64,000 nucleotides of DNA from contig JAJEKB010000982.1 in the NCBI GenBank assembly GCA_022393335.1, positions 310,729-374,728 on the forward strand, given 5' to 3'. The translations under genes and the position numbers were made by a program. The notes beneath the pieces were generated by a model, which saw nothing but the letters and a program-made list of their open reading frames with translations, searched no databases and was not told the DNA's origin. Source of the stretch: Macrotrachela quadricornifera. Taxonomy: Eukaryota > Rotifera > Eurotatoria > Philodinida > Philodinidae. Positions 49,636-64,000 of the stretch are shown here, one piece after another; within the stretch, counting starts at the first letter, position 1, and each line of letters opens with the position of its first letter.

Positions 49636-50716
49636 TGAGTGAATTGCAACTTTTTGGTAAGATTGAATTTTAGTTATATTTTTTGAACAACTTTTTTTTT
49701 GGTTGATCAATTTGGACAATTTTTTTTATGTGTTACTTACCTCTAAGTGTCCCATACTCACACAAAATCTCAGCTCTCTATCTTATACTATCGATATCCT
49801 ATGAAAGACACAGTGAAAATATGTCATTTTTCGATGACACACACTTGAAATAAAGAGAGTTTATTGTATATAATAAAATAAATGAAAAAAGAGTTCAAAT
49901 AGACTAGTTTGCAGAGCGTTTGTCTCTCTATTAAAATATGCTATTGGTTTAAATTTTATTTGTTCTTCATTCGCCTATCTAACGTTCATATTCTTTGACA
50001 GACACTTATACATTATTGTGTAGAGTGACGGAAATGTAACCTCTAACCTCATTTAATGACAAGCTCACGTGCTTTAAATTATATAGAAAGAAAGAGGACT
50101 CCCTATCTTATAAAATTATGAAAAAAGTTCTTATTTATCAACTTTATTTCTGAGCAAAAATAGGGAGACTTTTGAAAAAATACTCATTATACTCATTCTG
50201 TAGAGTGACGTTTTGGAAATTGTGCATTCATTAAATCTGTAACAGTTTGTTCGATTTGGCTGAATTTTTTTACAGTAGATACAAAACAAAAAATTCTATA
50301 AGTGATAAAAGTTTCAGCTCTTAATAATATACTGTTCAAGAGAAATTTACGATGTACTGAAAAATGTACAGTGATGTTTTACGAAAAAAGATGTAATAAT
50401 GCTTTTTCGTAGATATATCTAATTGATTCGATTCGAAACTATTCTTTTTAAGCATGAGAATTTTTCAATTGCTAGCTCTTCTAGTAATACTGGTTAAATA
50501 ACTCAATTGTTTTCGCTATAAAATACACATTTTACATTGAATTTAGCAGAAAATGATCTATGTACTGTGTATTTTGCCTATTATACATTAAAGTGTCGGG
50601 AAACTTTTTATATGCAATAAAGACATAGAGTATAACAAAGTACACTACTCAAAAGATGCTTAGGTCTACATTCATTTTTTTACTACTAATCGTACCAAAA
50701 AGTTGCAATTCACTCG
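49636..50716. mobile_element. TA-flanked inverted-repeat element, 1.08 kb
   Basis: The left end, (T)GAGTGAATTGCAACTTTTTGGTA, and the right end, TACCAAAAAGTTGCAATTCACTC(G), are perfect inverted copies over 22 bp. TA dinucleotides flank both sides (49634-49635 and 50717-50718). The interior has two TGTAGAGTGACG phrases (near 50018 and 50200) but no transposase frame. A non-autonomous element of a TA-targeting superfamily is the best fit. Confidence 0.75.
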
Positions 50717-51160
50717 TAGACATAAAAGAAAGTCTGATGATGAGAGTATTCTAAGTGATTTTTCTTCATATTTATTACGTTAATATATGTCTTATATTCA
50801 TTATGAATAAATAAAACAATATTGATCGTAAGACAACATTGACTTATTTGAATTTGAATTTTTTATATGACTATATCAATGTTAAATTAACTGTCTCATA
50901 ATAATACTTGTTCGAAAGCAGTTATGCCTATCATTATCGTATTTCCATTATATGATAATTCCTATTTTATTACAGTTTTTTCTTTCTGTTCAATACAAAT
51001 CTACTTTTCTATTATTTTCACTTCCATTTATCATATTTTTCATTATTAATAATTTATTCATTCATCGTTCATTTATACATCTAGTACTGTTAAAAAAACT
51101 AAGTTCTATTTACTAATCCTACAACAAATATAAAAACCAATCGTATTATTCGTCTCTCTA

Positions 51161-52110
51161 ATGTTTTCAACTATTTATAATGATGATCAGATAGAAGATG
51201 TCATAGCTCTTAATTGTATCCTTCGATATATAAATGTTCAAGCTCATCTTATTCTTTTTTATATTTCAAATTGATTAAATCAATTAACAGTATATCGATA
51301 TCATAAAGTCAGTTTTGGCATTAATGATAGAGTCCTGCAAGAACGAGAATTCCAGTTATAACTTTAAAAACAGGAACGCGGGATTGGGAACAATACTATA
51401 AAACTAATGTTCCAGAAACGAAAAATATGTTATCTTGTTTTTCATGTGTTCTGATATTTTAGATATAATTAATGAAAAGAAACAATAGATAAGAATTACA
51501 TAAATAGAAGAATTTATCCAATATTTGTTCAGTTGTAAGTGTCATTATCGTGAAGTACGTTTTCTTTATGTTATGACTCAATGTGGAAAGTATGAGGTCA
51601 CCAGAAGCTAGTATATTCTGATAGTATATTTTGTCAAACACAATAAAGGAAATGAGAATAGAAATTTAAAAACGCTTGTGGGAACGGAAAAGTGAGAACA
51701 GGAACCATTTCTTTCTGCGAGAACGTGAATGGAGAAGGGGAACCGAAAAAAATCGTTCCCGCAGGACTCTAATTAATGGCCTATTAATATATTGCATTTT
51801 GCATTTATTTATCTCGACTATCATGATTAATATACAGAACTATAAAAATAATCAATGATTAACTATGATCGAGTATTATATCCTAATGCTGATACACTTA
51901 TAAATGATATTAATAAGTTAGAACTGAGACTATTTTTGAAGATAGTCAAGATGGATTATTAAATGCAATAGAAGATATTTGGCAAGAAAGAATTTGTCTA
52001 AGTTTTAATGTAGATATATTTTTTATTCGTCCTGAAGAGACTATCTGTAATGATATACCTAGAAGAATTCATGATATGAGATTATTTCTTAGATAACTAG
52101 ATATCGATTT
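51161..52110 (+). pseudogene. Decayed coding sequence of unknown family, split by a MITE
   Basis: From 51161 an ATG opens 37 codons with good composition (NDDQIEDVIALNCILRYINV) before a TGA. After the hAT-like element, 51858-51930 reads YDRVLYPNADTLINDINKLE. After a frame change, about 51940-52096 reads DSQDGLLNAIEDIWQERIC and on to RRIHDMRLFLR before a stop. The pieces look like one gene broken by frameshifts and the insertion. I do not recognise the family. Confidence 0.4.
51328..51771. mobile_element. hAT-like MITE, 444 bp
   Basis: Ends TAGAGTCCTGC and GCAGGACTCTA are perfect 11-bp inverted repeats, extended imperfectly by GAACG/CGTTC. They are flanked by ATTAATGA (51320-51327) and ATTAATGG (51772-51779), an 8-bp duplication with one mismatch. 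The interior has many GGAAC/GTTCC phrases and no transposase frame. Confidence 0.8.
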
Positions 52111-52680
52111 AGAACTTAATGAAATATTCTTTTAGAGTATTATAATTCAAACATTTAATATCAATTTTTTCTTGTTAAATACATATAGTTAATAAAATAT
52201 CAGATGTATATTATCTAGTAATCATCTGCATGAAGTCAAGAAAAGAGACCAAAAAGACTTGTTAAATATGGTAGATAGTAAAATTTCAAATTCAAAAATA
52301 ACTTTTGCTTCCAAATCAATTGGATTCGATGAATACATGAGATGGTTTCATTTTATTCGTTGGTTTTTTGTATCATCGAATGTAACGTTAATTAATTTTT
52401 TTATCTGAGTTTTATTGAATATACGTGATAGAATGTAAAATAACTCAGATCTCTAATTAACTATATGTCACTAATAATTTGTAAATATTCAAGGATCATT
52501 AATTACTAATTCATAAACAATAATTAAAAGATAAATGAATCTCGATTTTATTTTAATATTGAAAATTTATTTTATTTTTTATATAAAAAAAATTTGATAT
52601 ATCATCTAGCGCCCTCTAGATACACTAAAATATTGTCATTGCATAACACAAAGCAATCAAAATAAAGTTAAAAAAATAAA

Positions 52681-52693
52681 TTTTTTCTTGTAG
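52681..52693 (+). promoter_or_regulatory. Free 3' splice site before PARG, possible spliced-leader acceptor
   Basis: A pyrimidine-rich tract ending TTTTTTCTTGTAG stands 19 nt before the PARG start codon, with no recognised upstream exon. It could accept a trans-spliced leader or close an intron in the 5' UTR. Confidence 0.35.
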
Positions 52694-52712
52694 ACAAGAA
52701 TTTTTGTAAATT

Positions 52713-56317
<3,605 letters not shown>

Positions 56318-56426
56318 TTTCAATTTTTTCTTTTTGTTCTTTTGTCTTGGTGTTCTATTTGTGATGTGCGATGGAATTATTTTATTGAAAAGATAAACAG
56401 AGACGAGAAATATGTATTTGTAAATG

Positions 56427-56441
56427 TTTCTTTTTTTACAG
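56427..56441 (+). promoter_or_regulatory. Free 3' splice site between PARG and B3GNTL1, possible trans-splice acceptor
   Basis: The tract TTTCTTTTTTTACAG ends at 56441, 124 nt after the PARG stop and 25 nt before the next start codon. No donor belonging to the downstream gene is seen before it. This is the arrangement expected for a downstream operon gene that receives a spliced leader. Confidence 0.45.
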
Positions 56442-56466
56442 ATATTAAAAAATAATAATAATAATA

Positions 56467-58901
56467 ATGTCCATTGATGTGGTATGTTTAATAAAGCAAA
56501 AAAAAAGCAATTTCTATTGTTTATATTAATTTTTTGATTGATAGTCAATTATTATGCCAGTAAGAAATGTTATTCAATGGTTAGATGAAACATTTCAAAG
56601 TTTAATGGAACAGGTCATTGAGAATATTAATATTGAATTATCTATTTATAACGATGGCAGTTCAGCAAGTGTTTTTGTATTTTTTTTCTTGAGGTATTGG
56701 AATTATGTGTTATTGTTAGGATGAGACTTTGAATAAAATTGAACAATGGAGAAAACAATTAGAATTAAAATATAAATTAATTGTTAATGGACATGAAGAT
56801 ACAGAAGCTCGTGGTGGTGAGAAAGATTGAATAGTAAATTAGGGGAAATTCGTTTTATTCTAGTGGGTTATAGCAAAAATCGAGCAATTCAATATTCATC
56901 TGGTCGATTTTTATGTTTTCAAGATGCTGTATAGGAAAAAAATTGGTTTTTTATCTTCATCTCGAAATATATATTTATTTAGGATGATCTTATGTGTCCG
57001 AATAGAATTCGTGAACAATATTGTGTATCGATCAATGAAAAAGATGATGCAATATTGAGTATATTTATGTATTATTTATGAAATATGATCATATGGCTAT
57101 TATTATTCTTAGTTGGATCGAAATATGAACGAATTCCAGAAGGATCAACCGATCGATATACACAATGGGCTAATAATTTGACAGAAGAACAACTCTATAC
57201 ACAAGTATGAGTTCTTTCATTATAGACTAAAAATTTTCTATAGCTAGAAAACATTATTAATTGAATATACAGTGCTTTATTACTTTTTTATCTCAAGATA
57301 GTTAGTTTATATGTCGATAGACAATGATCTCTAACTGGACGTACCTATGTGAGGTTTCAGTATTCATGATCATCTTTCCAATAGGATATTATTCGATCAT
57401 ATCTTATTTTGTAATAATAAAAATATAAATATCGCAGTGTGATAATAAATTTTTTGAAATTGATCAACAAGATTATTTTTTTGATTTTTTTGTATTGAAG
57501 CGATGACGCATTTAACATAAAAAGAAATATAGCAGGAACCAATAAACAGTTGTCATAATTATTCATTTGAAACTTATCATAAGTCACTGTTCACGTAGCC
57601 AGTCAAATTATATGCTAAACAATCGATTGAAAATGTTTCCATATTTTTAAACGTTTATTCTACGTATAATCTAATCAATTGAAAATGTATAGGGAATATT
57701 AATAAAATATCTTGTTGATCAATTTCCAAACATTTTTTCTATTATATTATCATGTTTAGATTTTTATTACTATCAGATAAGATATTATCCAATGGTCTCC
57801 CATTTTGAAAGACTGTCATATATACGTAAAACTCGCGCACATCCAGTCAGAGATCATTTTCTGTCGGTATATAATTAACTTTGTTGAAATTCGAAACATA
57901 TAAAACATTCTGGATTTCTTATATTAGATATATCTTGCACATGGACCAACTCTTATTATGCCAACGTGGTTTTGCTCAAGATCTTGGTTTGATCGATTAG
58001 GTGGTTTTGATGAAATTGCTAAAGTCAATATGTCTTTTAAGATTATTTTATAATGAATAATATTTATCACTTTTTCTTTCAGGGTCATTGTGAAGATTTA
58101 ACATTCTTTTTTAAACATCTTCGAAATGGTATATTAACATTATTCAAAAATTTCTATATTAAAAATTTTCTTTTTTTTTTATTGGTGGTCGATTGCATCG
58201 AGTAAATGAAATTCTTCTATATTATCGATATCATCCCGAAGCAACAACATTTTCTGTACATGAGTAAAATAAATCATTATATAAATAATTGAAAATAGAA
58301 TTTTTCTATTAAAGAGACGTTATTTGGTCAGTACGCATTGAAGAAATTCAATTAAATATTATTAACAATCTTCAACAATTGACTATATGGAATGCAGGAA
58401 AGCAGGTAAAAAAATTTTATTTTGAAATATTAATTTTGTAAATCATTAATTATTAAGGGAAGAAAATTTTATCGATCATTAAGTGATACAAATAAACGAA
58501 AAGTTGATTAGAAATATTTTATTTTTGTTTTTAAAATAAAAAAAATAATTTGTTTTGTAGGTTATTTGTTTTTGTGATATGGATCCAAAAAAAATTTCAA
58601 AAGGATTTTATACTGATGAACTATCTCAAGTAAACAAAATTTATTATTTTATTATGTTCGAAAAATAAAATTATTTACTTAATAGGAAAAACGTCGTATT
58701 CCAGTGATTCATTTTACACAAGCTGTTCCTCCAATTATTATTTGTGTTAAACTTGTATGTGTTTAGATACAATGAAATTTACAAAAAACTATGTTTTATT
58801 TTTTTATTATTTTGTTTTAGGGTTTAACAAATAATGATTTTGAAACTAATCTTGCTTCAATGAATATACGTGAAGGAATAGATTATTGGCTTTTTAGTTG
58901 A
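56467..58901 (+). CDS. B3GNTL1: B3GNTL1-like GT2-family glycosyltransferase
   Basis: Fourteen exons: 56467-56481, 56545-56664, 56720-56816, 56864-56928, 56983-57058, 57113-57204, 57928-58023, 58083-58128, 58185-58263, 58315-58405, 58458-58502, 58561-58629, 58686-58754 and 58821-58901, giving 346 aa, close to the length I recall for the family. The 15-nt first exon (MSIDV) joins to SIIMPVRN, the start of the GT-A nucleotide-sugar fold. CFQDADDLM holds the metal-binding DxD-like site. [22 protein letters not shown] and [17 protein letters not shown] are conserved blocks. It is predicted to transfer a sugar, by name GlcNAc, but the substrate is not established by sequence. Intron 2 begins GC, not GT (56665), with consensus gcaagt. 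The acceptor of exon 9 is not AG if the conserved GGRLHR is kept. Intron 6 is 723 bp with nothing seen. It lies 149 bp behind PARG on the same strand. Confidence 0.88.
57205..57927 (+). other. Long intron 6 of B3GNTL1
   Basis: 723 bp in a gene whose other introns are about 47-66 bp. A+T-rich, with no repeat ends or coding remnant seen. Confidence 0.6.
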
Positions 58902-59310
58902 TAAATAAATAAAAGAATTTAATTGATCGAATAAAGTTTCGTTTTTTAATAAAAATTCTTAAACAATAATATCTTTTTTTCTTGTTTTGGAAGTTTAGAT
59001 ATTCATACGAGAAAATAGAAGAAAAAGAAGTCTATTTATAAGTAATAAGTAAACGTTAATTTATGCGTGTTTATATATATTAACAAAATAAAAGAAGAGA
59101 AAAACGAAATGTGCACATGTGATTCTACTAAATAAAAAAAAAGAAAGAAAAGAAAATTTACACGATATAACATAATTTAACTAGATGAAGATTCTACACG
59201 AATGTAGAATAATACTAAATTATTTAACAATGATGAAATATTAACTTTATGTATTGTTTATTTTTAATAATGAACATTATTTTATATGATAAGAATATTA
59301 TTCATTTTAG
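58902..59310 (+). other. Spacer before the F-box gene
   Basis: 409 bp of A+T-rich sequence. AATAAA near 58930 may end the B3GNTL1 transcript. The stretch ends in TTCATTTTAG directly against the F-box ATG, another free 3' splice site that could be a leader acceptor or close a 5' UTR intron. Confidence 0.45.
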
Positions 59311-60999
59311 ATGATGAGAAAAACACAAATACTTGATTTACCAAATGAACTTTTTCCATTTATTTTTCAACATATAAAATCTACAAATTTGGTACAAGCA
59401 TTTTTTAAAGTAGAATCTCTTCGAATTCAAGCACTTATTCAACCTTTTATTTCATATCTTGATATATCTGAAGAATCTGATCAATGGATTCATATTTATC
59501 TATCAGATTCATTTATTCAACAAAACATAATTGCACTTCGTTTACAAGATAAACATATCGCTTTTATATATAAATATACATTATCATCTCATATTCAATC
59601 TATGCATATTGTTAGCTCTGATTGGGCTACTGATTTATTAAAAGAAGGAATTGATTATCTTCGTCGACGTTTAAAAACAGCTTTCTATTACATTTACATG
59701 TCCTCATGGAAAAGGAGATATAGCTAAGCATCTGTTTCAATCTGATTCTCAATTTGAATATCTCAATATTACTGGTCGTTTTCTTTATTTTGATAATTAT
59801 GAAATCAATACTTGTAGTCATTTAACATATCTTTCAATTAAATTGGAAGGCATGCATAGAGTATTTATACTTATTGAACATTTACCTAATCTTCAAGAAC
59901 TAGAGGTGAATTATATTCATTTATTTGTCTTTTGTCTAATTTATTTTGTTTTACTAATAGGTTACTTTTCGAAGTGAAGAACGTATGGTTCAAGCAAAAG
60001 CTAATATTGAAAGTGCAACATCATATAAGAAATTATGTCGTGTTATTTTTACAGGCTGCACAAAATATTTTGATCATTTAGATAGTTTCTTTGCTACATT
60101 TGGTTCAACAATTGAATATTTATCAATTAATATTGAATTAATGTATTATATAGTTGATGGAAAACGACTTGAATATGGATTATTAAACAAAATGCCTTAT
60201 TTATTATCATTTGATTTAATTATTCATTCGACTGCAACCTATTGTGATCCATTAGAAATAAAAACATTTCAAAGTTCAACTTGGCAACAATTCAATTCAA
60301 TCGTATATTGGTATGATATTCATGCTCATGAACATACAATTTTTACATTACCATATAAATCTGATCGAGTAAAATATTAGTTTAATTAAATTAAAAATAT
60401 ATAATAATTATATTTTTTTTTCTTATTTTTAGTTTAAACATTTTTCCAATGATTTTACATCATCTTGTGTATCGAATCGATTAGTTTCTCTTTGTTTTGA
60501 ACGTGTTCGTACATTATCACTTATTACTACAACGTCATTAACATTGGAAACATTTCAATTTATTGAAAAAGCATTTCCAAATATTAAAACAATTGAATTA
60601 ACAGATCCAGTCAAGTTACCAGAACTTGAAAATACTAATGAACGAAATGGAAATATTTCTCATATGAATGAAAATCTTCTTTCCAATAATACTTTTCAAT
60701 TACCTTCAATTACTAAATTCTGTTTTCTTTCACGATCACAATATGATGATTATAAATTCTTTCGTCGTTTTATTCATCTTTTACCTAATTTAATCTATTT
60801 ACAAATGTATATAGGACGATCATTATTTCGTGAAATATTAACACATGAACATGAAGATAATTTTATACGAAATGCATTAATTCGTATTAAAACTTTACAA
60901 ATGGTTCATTTTTATGATGAAAAAAACGTTTTAAGTAATGAAGAAATTCATGATCTTTTTCCAAATGCTCAAATTATTTTTGATTATGATGATCTTTAG
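59311..60999 (+). pseudogene. F-box protein gene with a one-base frameshift in exon 1
   Basis: Three exons: 59311-59905, 59961-60368 and 60433-60999, about 522 aa once the frame change is allowed for. The N-terminus (ILDLPNELFPFIFQHI) is an F-box, which would bind Skp1 in an SCF ubiquitin ligase. The rest has a loose leucine-rich pattern (LPNLQELEVTF, FPNIKTIELT, LPNLIYLQM) that would choose substrates. At 59673-59677 a run of five A puts the upstream frame out of phase: continuing it gives a stop at 59728, while the frame one base over continues with ITFTCPHGKGDIAKHLFQ through the splice sites to the final stop. Everything else is intact, so this is either a recent loss, a polymorphism or a homopolymer sequencing error. 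If the last, it is a functional gene. Confidence 0.75.
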
Positions 61000-63900
61000 T
61001 AAACTTTATATATGCAAGATAATGTGATAAAATTATTGATGTAATGTTAATTTATAATTTGTAAACTTATTTATTTTTAAAATAAAGATAGATAAATAGA
61101 TTTATTAATTATATTTGTATCATTTTAGATAATGATATTGCAAATTAAATGATTCTTAATAAAACGATATTAAGATAGTGAATGAAAATGTACGTTACAC
61201 ATGTATATTTCGATTTAGTACTAACTGAGAAATTTGATGAATTCAAAATCATGTTAGAAAGTATTATAATCAGTTGTTTTCATCTATTAGTTTCATATGT
61301 TTGGTTAGGTAGAATATTTAGATGGCTTTTTTAAGCCAATTTCTTTGAGCAATATAAATTCGTAGCCGAAACTTTTGAGTTTCTTATTATCTTCTATAGA
61401 GAAATGTTGTTTCCTCACTATTTATTCCTATTAATAATATCATCCAAAAAATTCAGATGCATTTCACATCATCAAAACAACTGTATACAGAACTATTGTA
61501 TAGACAATATTAAAAGAACTGCATTACAATTGCTATATCATGAATTCTATTGAATGCTTAGCGCCTATGTTAATATAGTGTGAGTCTTTTTAAGGCATCT
61601 TTGAATAATATTTAATAAGAAAAATAAAAACAAAAATCCATAGCTACAATGTGGACTAGGAAACACGATCGATGAAGTTTTGAATAATCTATCATTAAAT
61701 CTTATTTAAACATATATTAAAAAGATTTAGACAGCACATCAAAACTTTGTATCTTCATATCAAACGTTTATTTGTATAATAAACATTTACACTTATATTT
61801 TCCACATATACTCAAGAAAACACTGTTTTCATCTTAAACTTTATATTTTAGATAAAAAAAATACTATTATTAATCATTTTGTCCTTGCTAGTCATATATT
61901 TGAATAATGGATATTCTCTGGATGGTTAGTTAACTATGTAGTTGAAATACATTCAGTAACAAATATTCGAAGGTGTTACTGAGATGTATGTCAAATATGT
62001 ATGCAATGTGTCATGTCTAGTAATTATGATGTATTTCAACTCGGTGTCATCCCTAATTCACCCATGCCTCTTTTATTCTAAAATTCTTTCATTTCATGTA
62101 TATTTCTTATCATGAGTGTAGTGCATTCTTTTATGCTTCTGTTCACCAAATGTGTTAAACATGTAAGATAATATGTTTATTTCTTTTGTGAGAGGATATC
62201 CAATGTATACTTGTGATGATGAGAGAAAGTGATAAGAGGAGATGTACAACAAAAGTATTACGCAGTATTCTTAGATGTCTATTGAATGAACTTTAGATAT
62301 GACATGTTTAGTATGGAATTGTACTCTTGACTTGTCTAATACTATGCTATTTTTTGTGTTACTTGGCAAAGTATGAACTAATGCAATTTCTCTTTAGATT
62401 TATTTCACTTTCTCAAGCGTCAATCCACTTCCTCGCTTAACTTGGCTCATTTTTTCTCTTTGGGTCCAATACAGTTCCGCTAAACAATTGGGTGGACTGT
62501 GTTTGTTGAGTGAACATACTGTTAGTTCTTTTCATAATATTGGGAGAAAGTAATGTTGTTTGAAAGTAAATAGACAGACATCTTTAAAATTTGAGAGAGA
62601 AACTTTCCGTTTTGTATAGTTAACTCGTCATGTTAGATAATTAAAAACAATTAATTATCCATAAAATCAAGAATTGTTAACGAAAAAGAAAAAATTCAAG
62701 AAGCAGCAAAGAGAAATTCACCAACTTCTTCTGTCTTTATTCAAATGACTTGATCATTTTTCAAGCTCTTTTCTGTAGTGCCAATTTACTCGTCTCAATA
62801 AGTCTTATATACTACTTTTTCATTTTGTTACAAGGTGCCGGCAAGGCAAAAATCAAATAGTTTTTTTTTTGCTTTTTTTACATCATTTGGTAGAGTTTGA
62901 GATGCTGGTCATGAAACTTTATTCTTTAGCCTTAACAAATATTCATTTTCAATTGAAAAATACGAATTATCTGAAAGGTATTGTTTTTTCAAGAACATGT
63001 CTTTTCTTCGGATGTGCCAAATTTTCTACTTCGCTCTTTTTTGCAACTTCTGAATAGCATGATTTAGACGTCACTAGGTCATTATATAGAGTAAATATGT
63101 TTTATTCGATTTATAATGCTAAACGACCGTTCAGCAGTAACTATTGTTATCGAAATTATTAACTATAACGATAACAATTCACTGTATTCGTAAAATTTAT
63201 CTTTACCAACTTCTTGTACATTTAAATGCTTACATATGGTAAAGAGTGTCTCGGAAGTTCTGAAACGATTTAATAAGTTTAAATAAAGCACTGATGTTCC
63301 TGCATTTGATTACCATCTTAATCAATTAATAATTTTAACAGAATTGTTATGTTATCCATCATTTGTTGACAAAAAGAAACACTAAATTTGTTTAGTCTCT
63401 TTTTAGTGTAGTTTTGAATTGTTCAATATTCCTGTACTTCCACTCTTGTAATTTTTCTTTTAATGCACGTTAAACGTTTTCTTTATGGTTTTTATAGATC
63501 TAACATCGGCTAGTTTTGAAACATAATTCATAGGATCAGTCCAACAGATAAAAAATATTTAACAGTAGTTCAAAGCACTGTTACATTCACTAATTTGCTA
63601 GCTCTTATGCTAGTTCTATTTTGCTTTTCCTATTCTCTTGGTTCTTCTCTACATCGTTTCAAACGAATTCATTCACACAATTATAGGATTCCCAATATCA
63701 TTTCTTACTGTTTAATTTAGATAAAATCTTAGTCTCAATGTGTTTTAGTTCTATGCGTATTTAAGATAAAATGACTAAAATTCTCTTCTAATTTATTCCA
63801 TAAATCATCTAAAACTTGCAATACAAACAGAAAAAGATAAGCCAGAAAGGTACAAAAGAAAAGAAGGATAATCGACATACATGTCCGTGCTCGGTAAATA

Positions 63901-64000
63901 TTGCTTGACTATGAACAGGTATAGTATGGAACGCAATTTGTCAAAGAATTAACATTAGATTGTTTTATTATTTTAGAGCAATACGTCTTTTCTAAACGAC
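61000..64000. other. Right-end region, no gene recognised
   Basis: 3 kb of A+T-rich sequence. A hairpin is at 61942-61994 (listed). The 62-codon frame at 62869-63057 is Phe- and Leu-rich, without codon bias, and is not called. No splice-supported exons or terminal repeats were seen. Confidence 0.55.
61942..61994. repeat. Hairpin with about 20-bp stem
   Basis: TTGAAATACATTCAGTAACA and TGTTACTGAGATGTATGTCAA pair with two mismatches and one bulge around a 12-nt loop. A third related piece, ATGTATTTCAACT, lies at about 62029-62041. It could be a small palindromic repeat or a microRNA-like precursor. Confidence 0.45.

Larger units (their letters stand above)
45047..52712. other. Second transposon-rich spacer with pseudogene remains
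   Basis: 7.7 kb with no intact gene. It contains two ACCCAT hairpin elements (48522-48625 and 48715-48992), a TA-flanked inverted-repeat element (49636-50716), a hAT-like MITE (51328-51771) and fragments of a decayed coding sequence (51161-52110). Short open frames at 45971-46192 and 47700-48043 lack clear coding character. The remainder is A+T-rich with no feature seen. Confidence 0.6.

Overview
The window is a 64 kb piece of nuclear DNA from a small, compact, A+T-rich animal genome. Genes are split by many introns of about 45-65 bp with ordinary GT-AG borders, third codon positions are strongly A or T, and the products are metazoan (Smad, axonemal dynein, PARG, beta-1,4-galactosyltransferase). 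Together with NHL-repeat and F-box genes, this most resembles a bdelloid rotifer. The organism is an inference; no sequence search was possible. Two runs of ten N (370-379 and 19643-19652) mark scaffold gaps.

Layout, left to right. 1-1011: edge region with a possible first exon on the minus strand. 1012-2728 (+): a divergent beta-tubulin. 2814-2887 (+): tRNA-Arg(UCU). 3064-6782 (-): CFAP99, a ciliary protein. 7026-10734 (+): a single-pass receptor-like protein with a SUEL-lectin-like and a CUB-like ectodomain, divergent from CFAP99. 11317-12654 (+): a Smad without the usual C-terminal SSxS. 12655-19642: 7 kb with no recognisable gene. 19653-35222 (+): axonemal inner-arm dynein heavy chain DNAH2 in 27 exons, missing its N-terminal tail at the gap. 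36358-37984 (-): a secreted or GPI-anchored NHL-repeat protein. 37985-43842: a transposon-rich and satellite-rich spacer. 43843-45046 (-): a beta-1,4-galactosyltransferase. 45047-52712: a second transposon island with pseudogene remains. 52713-56317 (+): PARG. 56467-58901 (+): B3GNTL1-like glycosyltransferase, only 149 bp behind PARG and preceded by a free 3' splice site, so the pair looks like a trans-spliced operon. 59311-60999 (+): an F-box protein gene with a one-base frameshift. 61000-64000: no gene seen.

Three neighbours in the left half (tubulin, CFAP99, DNAH2) belong to motile cilia, the main locomotor and feeding machinery of rotifers. The rest are unrelated housekeeping or signalling genes. 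All gene models below were joined by hand: exon borders were chosen so that reading frame, splice sites and family similarity agree, and the summed exon lengths were checked for phase.

The most useful observations are: four transposons delimited by matching terminal repeats and target-site duplications (two hAT-like, two with TA sites), a decayed LINE inside DNAH2 in which several expected tryptophan codons are now stops, the operon-like PARG/B3GNTL1 pair, an unusual GC-AG intron and a missing AG acceptor in B3GNTL1, the divergent tubulin with a rewritten nucleotide-binding loop, and the Smad without its phosphorylation tail. I did not find a convincing wholly new multi-gene system.
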